DNA of 5,641 nucleotides from Bdellovibrionales bacterium (GTDB taxonomy: Bacteria > Bdellovibrionota > Bdellovibrionia > Bdellovibrionales > JAMPXM01): the NCBI GenBank assembly GCA_005793615.1, contig SXRI01000022.1:1-5641 (forward strand), written 5' to 3'. The notes under the pieces were generated by a model. It ran no database searches. It worked only from the letters and a program-made list of their open reading frames with translations, and was not told the origin of the DNA. The position numbers and the translations under genes were made by a program. This document shows, one piece after another, positions 1 through 5,641 of the stretch. Every line of letters starts with the position of its first letter. Position 1 is the stretch's first letter.

Positions 1-738
1 GTGCGAAAACGAGCCATCATGCTTGGGCTGAAGACCTATGAAGCCTATCTTGACAAGGTCTTGGCTGACGCCGATGAACGCCAGGTTTTTATTGATCTCA
101 TCACCACGAACGAAACCTATTTTTTTCGTACGCCAAGAATTTGGAGCTATTTAGAAACAGAGTTTTTGCCCGAGTGGTTTTCGAGGCACCCTAGAAAGGT
201 CTTCTCGGCCTGGTCAGCGGCGGCTTCCTCGGGCGAGGAAGCTCATTCGATGGGAATCATCTGCCAAGACTTCAGGAGTAAGAACCCCACATTCTTTTTT
301 CAAATTCTTGGTACTGATATTTCGCAAGAGATGGTCGGTCTTTGTCAGCAAGGTATTTATAGTCACAAGTCGATTGACGCCTTCCGGAACTCTCGCACTG
401 CCTACTTTCATCGGTTCATGCAGCACGTTGATCGTGAACGATTTCAGGTAATACCCGAAATCAAATCCCGATTACGATTTCAGCGTCACAATTTGTTCGA
501 AAAATTTTCGAACAAAGAACAGTTTAACCTCATCCTTTTACGTAATGTTTTGATCTATTTTTCGCAAAGTGACCAAGAGAGAGTTCTTGATAACATACAC
601 TCGCGTCTCACGGACGATGGAGTTTTGATCATCGGTGAGTCCGAGAGCCTGATTAATATCAAAACGGATTTTAAGCTTGTTAGTTCACTTGTATATGTAA
701 AAAAGCCGCGAGACGCCGCGAAGAAGATAGCGGGATAG
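1..738 (+). CDS. cheR: Chemotaxis protein methyltransferase CheR (5'-partial)
   Basis: S-adenosylmethionine-dependent methyltransferase that methylates glutamates on the cytoplasmic domains of chemoreceptors during adaptation. The visible 245 residues hold the end of the N-terminal helical domain and the whole Rossmann-type catalytic domain: TTNETYFFR at 35-43, the SAM-binding loop WSAAASSGEE at 71-80, GTDIS at 104-108 with the acidic SAM contact Asp106, RNVLIYF at 181-187 and GESESL at 212-217. CheR proteins are usually about 270-290 residues. The first visible residues (RKRAIMLGLKTYEAYL) align with the middle of the N-terminal domain, so the gene starts before the window and the GTG at base 1 is probably an internal valine codon. 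The tail ends soon after the catalytic core, with no TPR extension. It is the first visible gene of the cheR-cheD-cheW run. A 25-base palindrome lies within it (492-516). The family is secure; the true start cannot be seen. Confidence 0.95.
   Translation: MRKRAIMLGLKTYEAYLDKVLADADERQVFIDLITTNETYFFRTPRIWSYLETEFLPEWFSRHPRKVFSAWSAAASSGEEAHSMGIICQDFRSKNPTFFFQILGTDISQEMVGLCQQGIYSHKSIDAFRNSRTAYFHRFMQHVDRERFQVIPEIKSRLRFQRHNLFEKFSNKEQFNLILLRNVLIYFSQSDQERVLDNIHSRLTDDGVLIIGESESLINIKTDFKLVSSLVYVKKPRDAAKKIAG
492..516. repeat. Perfect 12-bp inverted repeat with 1-base centre, inside cheR
   Basis: The left arm TTTGTTCGAAAA (492-503) and right arm TTTTCGAACAAA (505-516) are exact reverse complements around a single A at 504. 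The site lies within codons 164-172 of the visible CheR reading frame (Asn-Leu-Phe-Glu-Lys-Phe-Ser-Asn-Lys). With a 1-base centre it suits a protein-bound operator better than an RNA hairpin, because a hairpin would lose its innermost pairs to form a loop. It has no downstream T-run and lies mid-gene, so it is not a terminator. Whether it is functional or a by-product of AT-rich coding is unknown. Confidence 0.6.
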
Positions 739-745
739 GTATTAG

Positions 746-1219
746 GTGAAATCAATTAGTGTTCATATAGGAGAAATTCAGGTTGCCAGAAAGGGAGAAA
801 CCTTGACGGCCATCTTAGGATCGTGTGTGGGCATTGGTTTGATTTGGAAAGAGCGAAAAATCTGCGGTTTAGCACACTGTCTTCTTCCTGAGGACACAAG
901 TCAAAAGTTTGTGTTTGGTGGCCGCTATGCCTCGCAGGCGGTTCGTTCGTTACTGATAAAAATGCGGGTTAATCCCGACAAAATAAAAGAAATCGATGCG
1001 ATTGTCGCCGGTGGTGGAAATCTGACCGGAAAGGATCTGAGTGCTTCCGAGCATATCGGAACCATGAATCTAGACATTGCCATAAGAGAGTTGAAAGCTG
1101 CAGGCATTCGCCTCATTCATCTTGAGAAGGGCGGAATCGATGGACGAAAAGTCAGCATTAACTCCGTCACGGGGGCCTTCAAAATATCAAAAATCCCGAG
1201 AATTGCCGGAGCAGGTTGA
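746..1219 (+). CDS. cheD: Chemoreceptor glutamine deamidase CheD
   Basis: Deamidates specific glutamines on chemoreceptors to glutamate, creating methylation sites for CheR; in several bacteria CheD also binds CheC. The protein is 157 residues, the normal family length. The catalytic triad is present: Thr21, Cys27 in LGSCVG and His44 in GLAHCLLP, at the same numbers I recall for the Thermotoga maritima enzyme. Other family marks are YASQAVRSLL (61-70), the glycine-rich AGGGN (88-92), IGTMN (104-108), and GGIDGRKVSIN (129-139) followed by TG at 142-143. The start is a GTG placed 7 bases after the cheR stop; it gives the expected distance to the catalytic cysteine, but the Shine-Dalgarno match is poor, so translation may depend on coupling to cheR. 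No cheC is visible. The call is very secure. Confidence 0.95.
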   Translation: MKSISVHIGEIQVARKGETLTAILGSCVGIGLIWKERKICGLAHCLLPEDTSQKFVFGGRYASQAVRSLLIKMRVNPDKIKEIDAIVAGGGNLTGKDLSASEHIGTMNLDIAIRELKAAGIRLIHLEKGGIDGRKVSINSVTGAFKISKIPRIAGAG

Positions 1220-1230
1220 GGTGGGGAATG
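1218..1230 (+). promoter_or_regulatory. Ribosome binding site and ATG start of the triple-CheW gene
   Basis: GAGG at 1218-1221 overlaps the cheD stop codon (TGA, 1217-1219) and lies 6 bases before ATG at 1228-1230. The run up to the start is purine-rich. This supports the ATG at 1228 over an in-frame TTG at 1216, which would overlap the cheD stop and lacks a well-placed ribosome site of its own. The arrangement suggests translational coupling to cheD. Confidence 0.6.
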
Positions 1231-2715
1231 GAAACTGTTGAGGTTAAAGAGAACAGCATTTTTGGTTCCTTCTTCATCGGAGGAAGTGAGTTTGCCCTCT
1301 CGGTAACAAACGTTCGTGAGGTGGTGGGCGCTCTCGATAAATATACGTCGGTGCCGCTTGCGCCAGCCTATTTGAGAGGGATTTTTAATCTTCGCGGCGC
1401 GATTATACCAGTTGTTGATCTTAGCTCGATCCTCAAGATTCCTCGGAGTGCGGAGCTGGAGGCTCAAAGAATAGCCATCGTGGATTACGGCGAGTATAGT
1501 ATTGGGCTGCTTTTTGATCGCACAGGTGAGATTTTCAAAGCGCGGAGCGAGGAAAAGAGCGATTTTCATAGCAGCGGGTCCGAGAACGTGATCAAGGGCG
1601 TCTTTAAACGGGAAGACGGAAAACGAATCGTACAAATTTTTGATATTGAAGCTCTGTTCGCTCTGCAAGGAGTCCCGAAACAGCAAGGTATTGCGTCGCG
1701 AAGAAAGGAAGGCCTAAGCCGGAAATTGGGTCACCGAAAGCAATGTATTTCTTTTCGTGTCGGAGACTCACGCTGTGCTTTGGGAATCGATGAGATCCAG
1801 GAGATTTTGAGCGTGGAAAGAGTTGCCGAGCAAGGGTTGGCAACCAACTATAGCATTGGAGTGATTAGCCTGCGAGGAGCTACGGTTCCAGTCGTCGATT
1901 TTGTAGCCCTTCTTGGGTATCGGGAGCTTGATAAGAGTAATGAAGCCACCAGGGGTGACCGCCGGATTATAGTTGTGGCGATTGAAAACAGGCTCGTGGG
2001 ACTGTTGGTTGACTGTATTGAGAGTATTGTCACTTACTTTCCTGATGATCTAATCCCATTTCCACTTCTGAATCATGAGCGGGCAGACATGTTTGTTGGC
2101 TGTATTCATGTGGCCGACCAGCTAGATATTCTGCTTTTGAATTTCAGAAGGTTGTTTTCGGATACAGAGATTATAAGTATCACTCACGGGCATAGCAATC
2201 TCTATAATAACGTGGCGGCTAAGGATCGCAGCCTCAAAGCTCGATCCGGACATCGCAGAACCTTCATTACATTTGTCGTGGAGACGACTTATGCGGTCTC
2301 GATCGAGGACGTAAAGGAAATTATCGAGTATCCCAAGAAGATGCTCCAGCCGCCGGGTTTGGCCAGACATTTTGATGGTGTGTTGAATCTGCGAGGCGAA
2401 TTGGTCACTATCGTTGATGCACGTGCCATGTATTCATCAAAAAATGCGTCAGATGACGTTAACAAAAAGGTGCTCGTGTTTAAGCGAAAGAACGCGCATT
2501 TTGGTTTGGTTGTAGATTGCGTCGAAGCCATTGTGTCGTTTTCGGAATCTGATCGTATCAATCTTCCCCAGCATCTGCATAAGGGCGACTCGAACGGCTT
2601 GATCGAAGATGTTGCCGATGCCGTTCAGGTGAGCGGGGGGCAGCAAGATAAGACCCTACTCATTTTGAATGCCGACAAGATTGCGGCCCGAGTTTCCGGA
2701 GTGAAAGCCGCTTAG
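1228..2715 (+). CDS. Chemotaxis adaptor protein with three tandem CheW domains
   Basis: Probable cytoplasmic scaffold of the chemosensory array. CheW domains bind chemoreceptor tips and the CheA regulatory domain. This 495-residue protein is about three times a normal CheW and contains three consecutive copies, at roughly 10-146, 170-310 and 342-488, joined by charged linkers of 20-30 residues. Each copy has the signature turn: GIFNLRGAIIPVVDL (51-65), GVISLRGATVPVVDF (211-225) and GVLNLRGELVTIVDA (384-398). A glutamate matching E. coli CheW Glu38 (Glu31, Glu192, Glu364) and the arginine matching Arg62 (Arg56, Arg216, Arg389) occur in all three at nearly the same spacing. The third copy lacks the usual proline after the signature. 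There is no kinase, HPt or receiver domain, so it is not a CheA or CheV. It starts 8 bases after cheD. The domain call is secure; the role of having three copies is unknown. Confidence 0.93.
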   Translation: METVEVKENSIFGSFFIGGSEFALSVTNVREVVGALDKYTSVPLAPAYLRGIFNLRGAIIPVVDLSSILKIPRSAELEAQRIAIVDYGEYSIGLLFDRTGEIFKARSEEKSDFHSSGSENVIKGVFKREDGKRIVQIFDIEALFALQGVPKQQGIASRRKEGLSRKLGHRKQCISFRVGDSRCALGIDEIQEILSVERVAEQGLATNYSIGVISLRGATVPVVDFVALLGYRELDKSNEATRGDRRIIVVAIENRLVGLLVDCIESIVTYFPDDLIPFPLLNHERADMFVGCIHVADQLDILLLNFRRLFSDTEIISITHGHSNLYNNVAAKDRSLKARSGHRRTFITFVVETTYAVSIEDVKEIIEYPKKMLQPPGLARHFDGVLNLRGELVTIVDARAMYSSKNASDDVNKKVLVFKRKNAHFGLVVDCVEAIVSFSESDRINLPQHLHKGDSNGLIEDVADAVQVSGGQQDKTLLILNADKIAARVSGVKAA

Positions 2716-2731
2716 ATCGATAGCCGAGGTT

Positions 2732-4081
2732 TTAGGGAGACACGATCATCATTAGGTTGGTCATGGTGCCGCCGAGGTTCTGTGCCCATGACGAGTCAAA
2801 GATCCCTACTTGAAGCCAATAGACGCCAGGCATAGACGGAAAAGTATAGTTCGAGGTCAGTGTCCTTGCGGCCCCAGAGGTAAAATTCTCGTTACTGGTG
2901 TATTGCTCGTTAATGATCTGCCAGTTCACATCGTAGACCTGAAAGTGAACATGTGCACCACTCAGATTTAGCGACGAGGTGAGGGTGGCAGAGAACTGCA
3001 CGGATTGGCCCGCCCGTGGAGCCGCTGGCGCCACGACTACCGCCGTGGTGCTGACCTGGGGAGAGTAAAATGCGAATGGACTATTGCCGCCCGGGAATGT
3101 TTGCCCATAGATAGTGGTGATCATACCTCGAATCGTGTAGTTATGAATGCCGCTAAGGCTACAGCTCATCGTCACCAATGGTACATGGGCGCTCGCTTCA
3201 GCGCAAACCACCGTGCCTGAGCTGGCATCACTGACCGTAGCGCGATAAAGCGCGGCCGAAGGTACGTTCTGTACTTCAACTTGCGGCGCGCCCGCATCTG
3301 TCAAGTAGGCATCGGCGACGACATCGCTCCGACCCCGTACACCGTTGAGAGAAAAGGCGAGTGCCGGAGCGTTGATGGGCGCGAGCGGATCAACTGAACC
3401 CGCAAGACGGCAAAATACATTCTCTGTCTTACCTGCGAGATCAAAGAGCCCCGTGAACTGATCGCCTGTCTTTGTGTTCACATTGATCGAGAGTGTGAGA
3501 TCCTCGCCCAAATAGGCCGCCGTTCCCACGGCCATGGCGCGTTTTACGTTGACGGTGAGTGGCGTCGTGTTCGGTTTGAAAATAGTGGCGATGGTGTTTG
3601 CCGATCCATCGTAGGGGCTGAAAATCACCACGGTCTCGCCCGATGAAGGTGATTCTAATTCGGTCGAGCAAAGAGCTTCGATCACTTGTGCCGGTGTTGC
3701 CGTCGCTGGGTGAGATTCGAGTTTGGTGTAAACTCCATCCTTGAAGCCGAGCGCCTGGGTGTTGAACGATTTGTAGTCGATCTGCGTAAAGTCTACTGTT
3801 TGATCGGTCGAAGAACAATCGGCATTGATCGTATGGAGTAGAGCGTCTTGAGCTGTGACCTTGATCGTCGCTTGCGCTACGAACTCGCCGTTGCACTTGA
3901 ATTTCGGAATCACGCGGTAATAATCGCCAGGTGTTGGTTTGCCATCATAGGAGTCGCCGCCACCGCCACTCGAGTTTCGCGCTTGTTCTCCGTTTGCCTG
4001 ACGCCAATCGAAATTGACATTCGTGCAGTTCTGATAGGCGATCAATAGAATCGCGACAAAAACTAATTGCTGCGTTTTCAT
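2732..4081 (-). CDS. Putative secreted lipoprotein with Ig-like domains and a C-terminal carbohydrate-binding-like domain
   Basis: Unassigned 449-residue protein. Residues 1-18 form a short lipoprotein-type signal: Lys2, a hydrophobic core (LVFVAILLIAY) and Cys19 in the sequence Tyr-Gln-Asn-Cys. This departs from the classic Leu-Ala-Gly-Cys lipobox but resembles a form I recall as common in Bdellovibrio. A Ser/Gly-rich linker (37-43) and Tyr-Asp-Gly-Lys-Pro (45-49) follow. Residues 55-340 look beta-rich, with an Ig- or fibronectin-III-like stretch near 240-340 and scattered cysteines (63, 89, 138, 224, 293, 307) that could form disulfides. The last 100 residues (HVHFQVYD near 377, TSNENFTSGAARTL near 395, PGVYWLQVGIFDSSW at 418-432) resemble a beta-sandwich seen at the ends of some cellulases and other secreted proteins. 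No enzyme motif is visible. Its ATG overlaps the stop of the upstream gene, with AAGG at 4092-4095 as a weak ribosome site. Likely exported and membrane-anchored; function unknown. Confidence 0.8.
   Translation of the reverse strand: MKTQQLVFVAILLIAYQNCTNVNFDWRQANGEQARNSSGGGGDSYDGKPTPGDYYRVIPKFKCNGEFVAQATIKVTAQDALLHTINADCSSTDQTVDFTQIDYKSFNTQALGFKDGVYTKLESHPATATPAQVIEALCSTELESPSSGETVVIFSPYDGSANTIATIFKPNTTPLTVNVKRAMAVGTAAYLGEDLTLSINVNTKTGDQFTGLFDLAGKTENVFCRLAGSVDPLAPINAPALAFSLNGVRGRSDVVADAYLTDAGAPQVEVQNVPSAALYRATVSDASSGTVVCAEASAHVPLVTMSCSLSGIHNYTIRGMITTIYGQTFPGGNSPFAFYSPQVSTTAVVVAPAAPRAGQSVQFSATLTSSLNLSGAHVHFQVYDVNWQIINEQYTSNENFTSGAARTLTSNYTFPSMPGVYWLQVGIFDSSWAQNLGGTMTNLMMIVSP
4078..4081 (-). 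other. ATGA stop/start overlap coupling the regulator-like gene to the lipoprotein gene
   Basis: Read on the minus strand, ATG (4081-4079) starts the lipoprotein and TGA (4080-4078) ends the TPR/winged-helix gene. A four-base overlap of this type usually means translational coupling, so the two proteins are expected to be made together. Confidence 0.9.
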
Positions 4082-5568
4082 GCGGCCGCCGCCTTGGTGT
4101 GTAGACCTGAGATGTACTTTGTAGCGGGGCCTTTACCTAGGCGAAGCAAATAGCCATTTTTTACTCCCCAGTTCAAGATGTCGATCGTACTGCGTAAACC
4201 CAAGTGTAAAACACTCGCGGCATCGCGCGAGGAGAACTCCTTGGGCGCAAAGTTCAACAGACGTTCCAGCGTCAATTCTACCGCCGGAGTGAGTTCACTG
4301 GTCGCGGTTGAATTCCATAGACGCAGGCCGCACGTCGCTGGCACCTCAAGGCGATACGATCCTTTTTCAACGCTCGCCCTAAATGGAAACCGAGTCTCCT
4401 CGCACCAGCGGCGCCATCGCAGGAGCACATTAGCGATCCGCTGTAAGCCGCTTTCGGGATCGTAGTACTGGTTTGAGAACAAACGTGCAAAGAGAGCTCC
4501 CTGGCTGATCGGGCGATATAAATCGGAGCTAAGGGCGGCGAACATTCGATGAACTGCTTGGCCCGGCTTTAAGCGGAGGGCTTCGCCCAGTTCTTTTCCT
4601 TGGCGGATATCAAAGACGCGTTCACGCCCGCCGAAAATCCATGATTGCGGAAGCGGACCGAGCCAGCTTCGACAGCTGTCGGCGAGGCGGCGGCGATAAG
4701 ACGGGTAGGGTGTTCCGAAATAAACCTGCAAAACAAGATTCTCATCGTGTTGCGCCAGCGCCAATTGGTAATCACAGTCGCGCACGGTTTCCCAGTGTTC
4801 GAACGAAGTAGCACGTTCGCGAACGCTGGTGATTAATTTTCGCGCGTTGCGATGCTCGAGTTTGAGTGCGAGAACTGCACGTTGTTTGGCAACGAGCAGA
4901 TCGTCTTTGGCTTTAACTTCAGAAATTTCAATTCTATCCAGGCACTGTGAAGCCAGCGTGTAGTCGCCAGATTCGATTGCCAGCTGCGCCGAGAGCTCTA
5001 AGCTGTTTTTAAGGAGCAATTTCCAGTCGGAATGCTTGGCTTTGCTCAAGAGAGCTTGAAGAAGCGGTTGCCCTTGGCTGGCCTCACCAAGCGCAACCCA
5101 TGCAGCGGCGAGGTTCACTTCGCCGATGGAACGTTGGTAAGGAGCAAGTTGCGGCCATTCAAGGTAGCGACGCAAGTGCGGGACGGCAGCGGCATAGTTC
5201 CACTCGCTGATGCAGGCGTAAGCCGAATAGAGATCGATCTCCGGTAGCGAACGGGGCAGTTTCCCGAGAAGCTCGGCTGCTTCGCTGACGGAGCCGATCT
5301 TGATCAAGATACCAGCGTAGGCGGCACTTTCTTTAGGTGTTGGGATCTCGCGTTGGTCATGACCCATGTAGGGAAGTAGCGCTCTCAGACCTAAGTTGAA
5401 TAAACTGCAACGTCGGCAGAGATCGGCAAAGAGCAGGTGCTCCTCGCGTGTCCAGAGCTTGAGCGCGACTTCACGCCGTAGCAGGGCGAGTAGACGCGCA
5501 GCGCTCTGTGCGTTTCCCGCTCGAATCAAACTGTCGGCTGCCGAGAGTTGGCTTTTGAGATCAATCAC
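4078..5568 (-). CDS. TPR-like helical-repeat protein with two C-terminal winged-helix-like domains; putative regulator
   Basis: Unassigned 496-residue protein without signal peptide or membrane segment, so probably cytoplasmic. Residues 5-280 are alanine/leucine-rich paired helices of TPR type, such as AGNAQSAARLLALL (17-30), IGSVSEAAELLGKL (91-104) and GDYTLASQCLDRI (201-213). Residues 335-410 resemble the OmpR-type winged helix: helices, then VLLRWRRWCEE at 381-391 as a possible recognition helix and a wing hairpin ending GSYRLEVP (403-410). Residues 425-487 look like a second winged helix: FSSRDAASVL (446-455), LRSTIDILNWGVKNGYLLRLGKGPATKYI. The order TPR then winged helix reverses that of SARP/AfsR-type regulators, where the DNA-binding domain comes first. 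The GTG at 5568 is the first usual start after an in-frame TAA at 5608-5610; its ribosome site is weak. No target can be named. The real-gene call is strong; DNA binding is inferred from sequence resemblance. Confidence 0.75.
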   Translation of the reverse strand: MIDLKSQLSAADSLIRAGNAQSAARLLALLRREVALKLWTREEHLLFADLCRRCSLFNLGLRALLPYMGHDQREIPTPKESAAYAGILIKIGSVSEAAELLGKLPRSLPEIDLYSAYACISEWNYAAAVPHLRRYLEWPQLAPYQRSIGEVNLAAAWVALGEASQGQPLLQALLSKAKHSDWKLLLKNSLELSAQLAIESGDYTLASQCLDRIEISEVKAKDDLLVAKQRAVLALKLEHRNARKLITSVRERATSFEHWETVRDCDYQLALAQHDENLVLQVYFGTPYPSYRRRLADSCRSWLGPLPQSWIFGGRERVFDIRQGKELGEALRLKPGQAVHRMFAALSSDLYRPISQGALFARLFSNQYYDPESGLQRIANVLLRWRRWCEETRFPFRASVEKGSYRLEVPATCGLRLWNSTATSELTPAVELTLERLLNFAPKEFSSRDAASVLHLGLRSTIDILNWGVKNGYLLRLGKGPATKYISGLHTKAAAA

Positions 5569-5641
5569 ATCTTTATTTTGCCAGAGGCGCAGGTTGGAAA
5601 ACGAATTTTAAATGGCTCTTCGTGTAGTTGAGGGGAAGAAA
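5569..5641 (-). promoter_or_regulatory. Upstream region of the TPR/lipoprotein operon, with a possible -10 box
   Basis: This 73-base stretch runs from the GTG start to the window edge. It is AT-rich near 5598-5613 and contains TAAAAT (5610-5605 on the minus strand), a fair -10 hexamer that would give a leader of about 30 bases. No convincing -35 hexamer lies 16-18 bases before it. Either a promoter or the end of an upstream co-directional gene could lie here. Confidence 0.25.

Noticed and set aside
1216..1227. TTG at 1216 as the start of the triple-CheW protein
   Set aside because: The ATG at 1228 has a well-spaced GAGG before it, and the four extra residues (MRWG) add nothing to the CheW domain.
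1117..1686. 189-residue open frame on the minus strand opposite the triple-CheW gene
   Set aside because: It lies opposite the end of cheD and the first CheW domain, has no recognisable motif, and those genes clearly explain the sequence.
2700..2735. Possible bidirectional terminator between the convergent genes
   Set aside because: The 16-base gap contains only the short palindrome ATCGAT and a GCCG direct repeat. No stable stem with a T-run is visible on either strand.
3441..3896. 151-residue minus-strand frame overlapping the lipoprotein gene in another frame
   Set aside because: Its Arg/His/Asp-rich, low-complexity translation is typical of an out-of-frame reading of a GC-rich gene.
4797..4825. 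Two nearby palindromes, GTTCGAAC (4797-4804) and CGTTCGCGAACG (4814-4825), sharing half-sites with the cheR palindrome
   Set aside because: They are short, lie within the TPR coding region and are explained by ordinary Arg/Glu/Val codons in GC-rich DNA. A genome-wide scan could revive the idea.
5612..5641. Start of a divergent plus-strand gene (ATG at 5612, open to the window edge, MALRVVEGKK)
   Set aside because: Only ten codons are visible, there is no good ribosome site, and 43 bases between divergent starts is little room for two promoters. The minus strand is equally open as the end of an upstream gene (TAA at 5608-5610). Sequence beyond the window would decide.

Overview
The window holds five protein-coding genes in two converging blocks, with almost no non-coding DNA. 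The left block (+ strand, 1-2715) is the end of a chemotaxis operon: a receptor methyltransferase CheR whose N-terminus lies before the window, the receptor glutamine deamidase CheD, and a 495-residue protein made of three complete CheW-type adaptor domains in tandem. The gaps between these genes are 7 and 8 bases, so they are almost certainly co-transcribed. CheR and CheD both modify chemoreceptor cytoplasmic domains (adaptation), and CheW domains couple receptors to the kinase CheA. The kinase, receptors and CheB/CheY are not in view and presumably lie upstream.

The right block (- strand, 5568 down to 2732) is a two-gene operon with an ATGA stop/start overlap. The first gene encodes a cytoplasmic helical-repeat (TPR-like) protein that ends in two apparent winged-helix domains. 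The second encodes a secreted lipoprotein with beta-rich, Ig-like domains. Neither has a firm assigned function. The pairing of a likely regulator with a surface lipoprotein is the least explained part of the window. The two blocks meet tail to tail across a 16-base gap at 2716-2731, with no recognisable terminator hairpin.

The organism looks like a motile Gram-negative delta-proteobacteria-type bacterium, most plausibly Bdellovibrionota. The main clue is the lipoprotein signal, which ends in Tyr-Gln-Asn-Cys followed by a Gly/Ser-rich stretch and a Tyr-Asp-Gly-Lys-Pro motif; from memory this resembles many Bdellovibrio lipoproteins ending in Phe-Gln-Asn-Cys. CheD also excludes E. coli-type chemotaxis. 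This assignment is an inference. Hand counts of sampled lines show the chemotaxis block clearly AT-richer (about 42% GC) than the minus-strand block (about 58% GC), so the two may have different histories.

No RNA genes, mobile elements or CRISPR arrays were seen. One near-ideal 25-base palindrome lies inside cheR. I did not find clear proof of a wholly new system; the best candidates are the triple-CheW protein and the regulator-lipoprotein pair.
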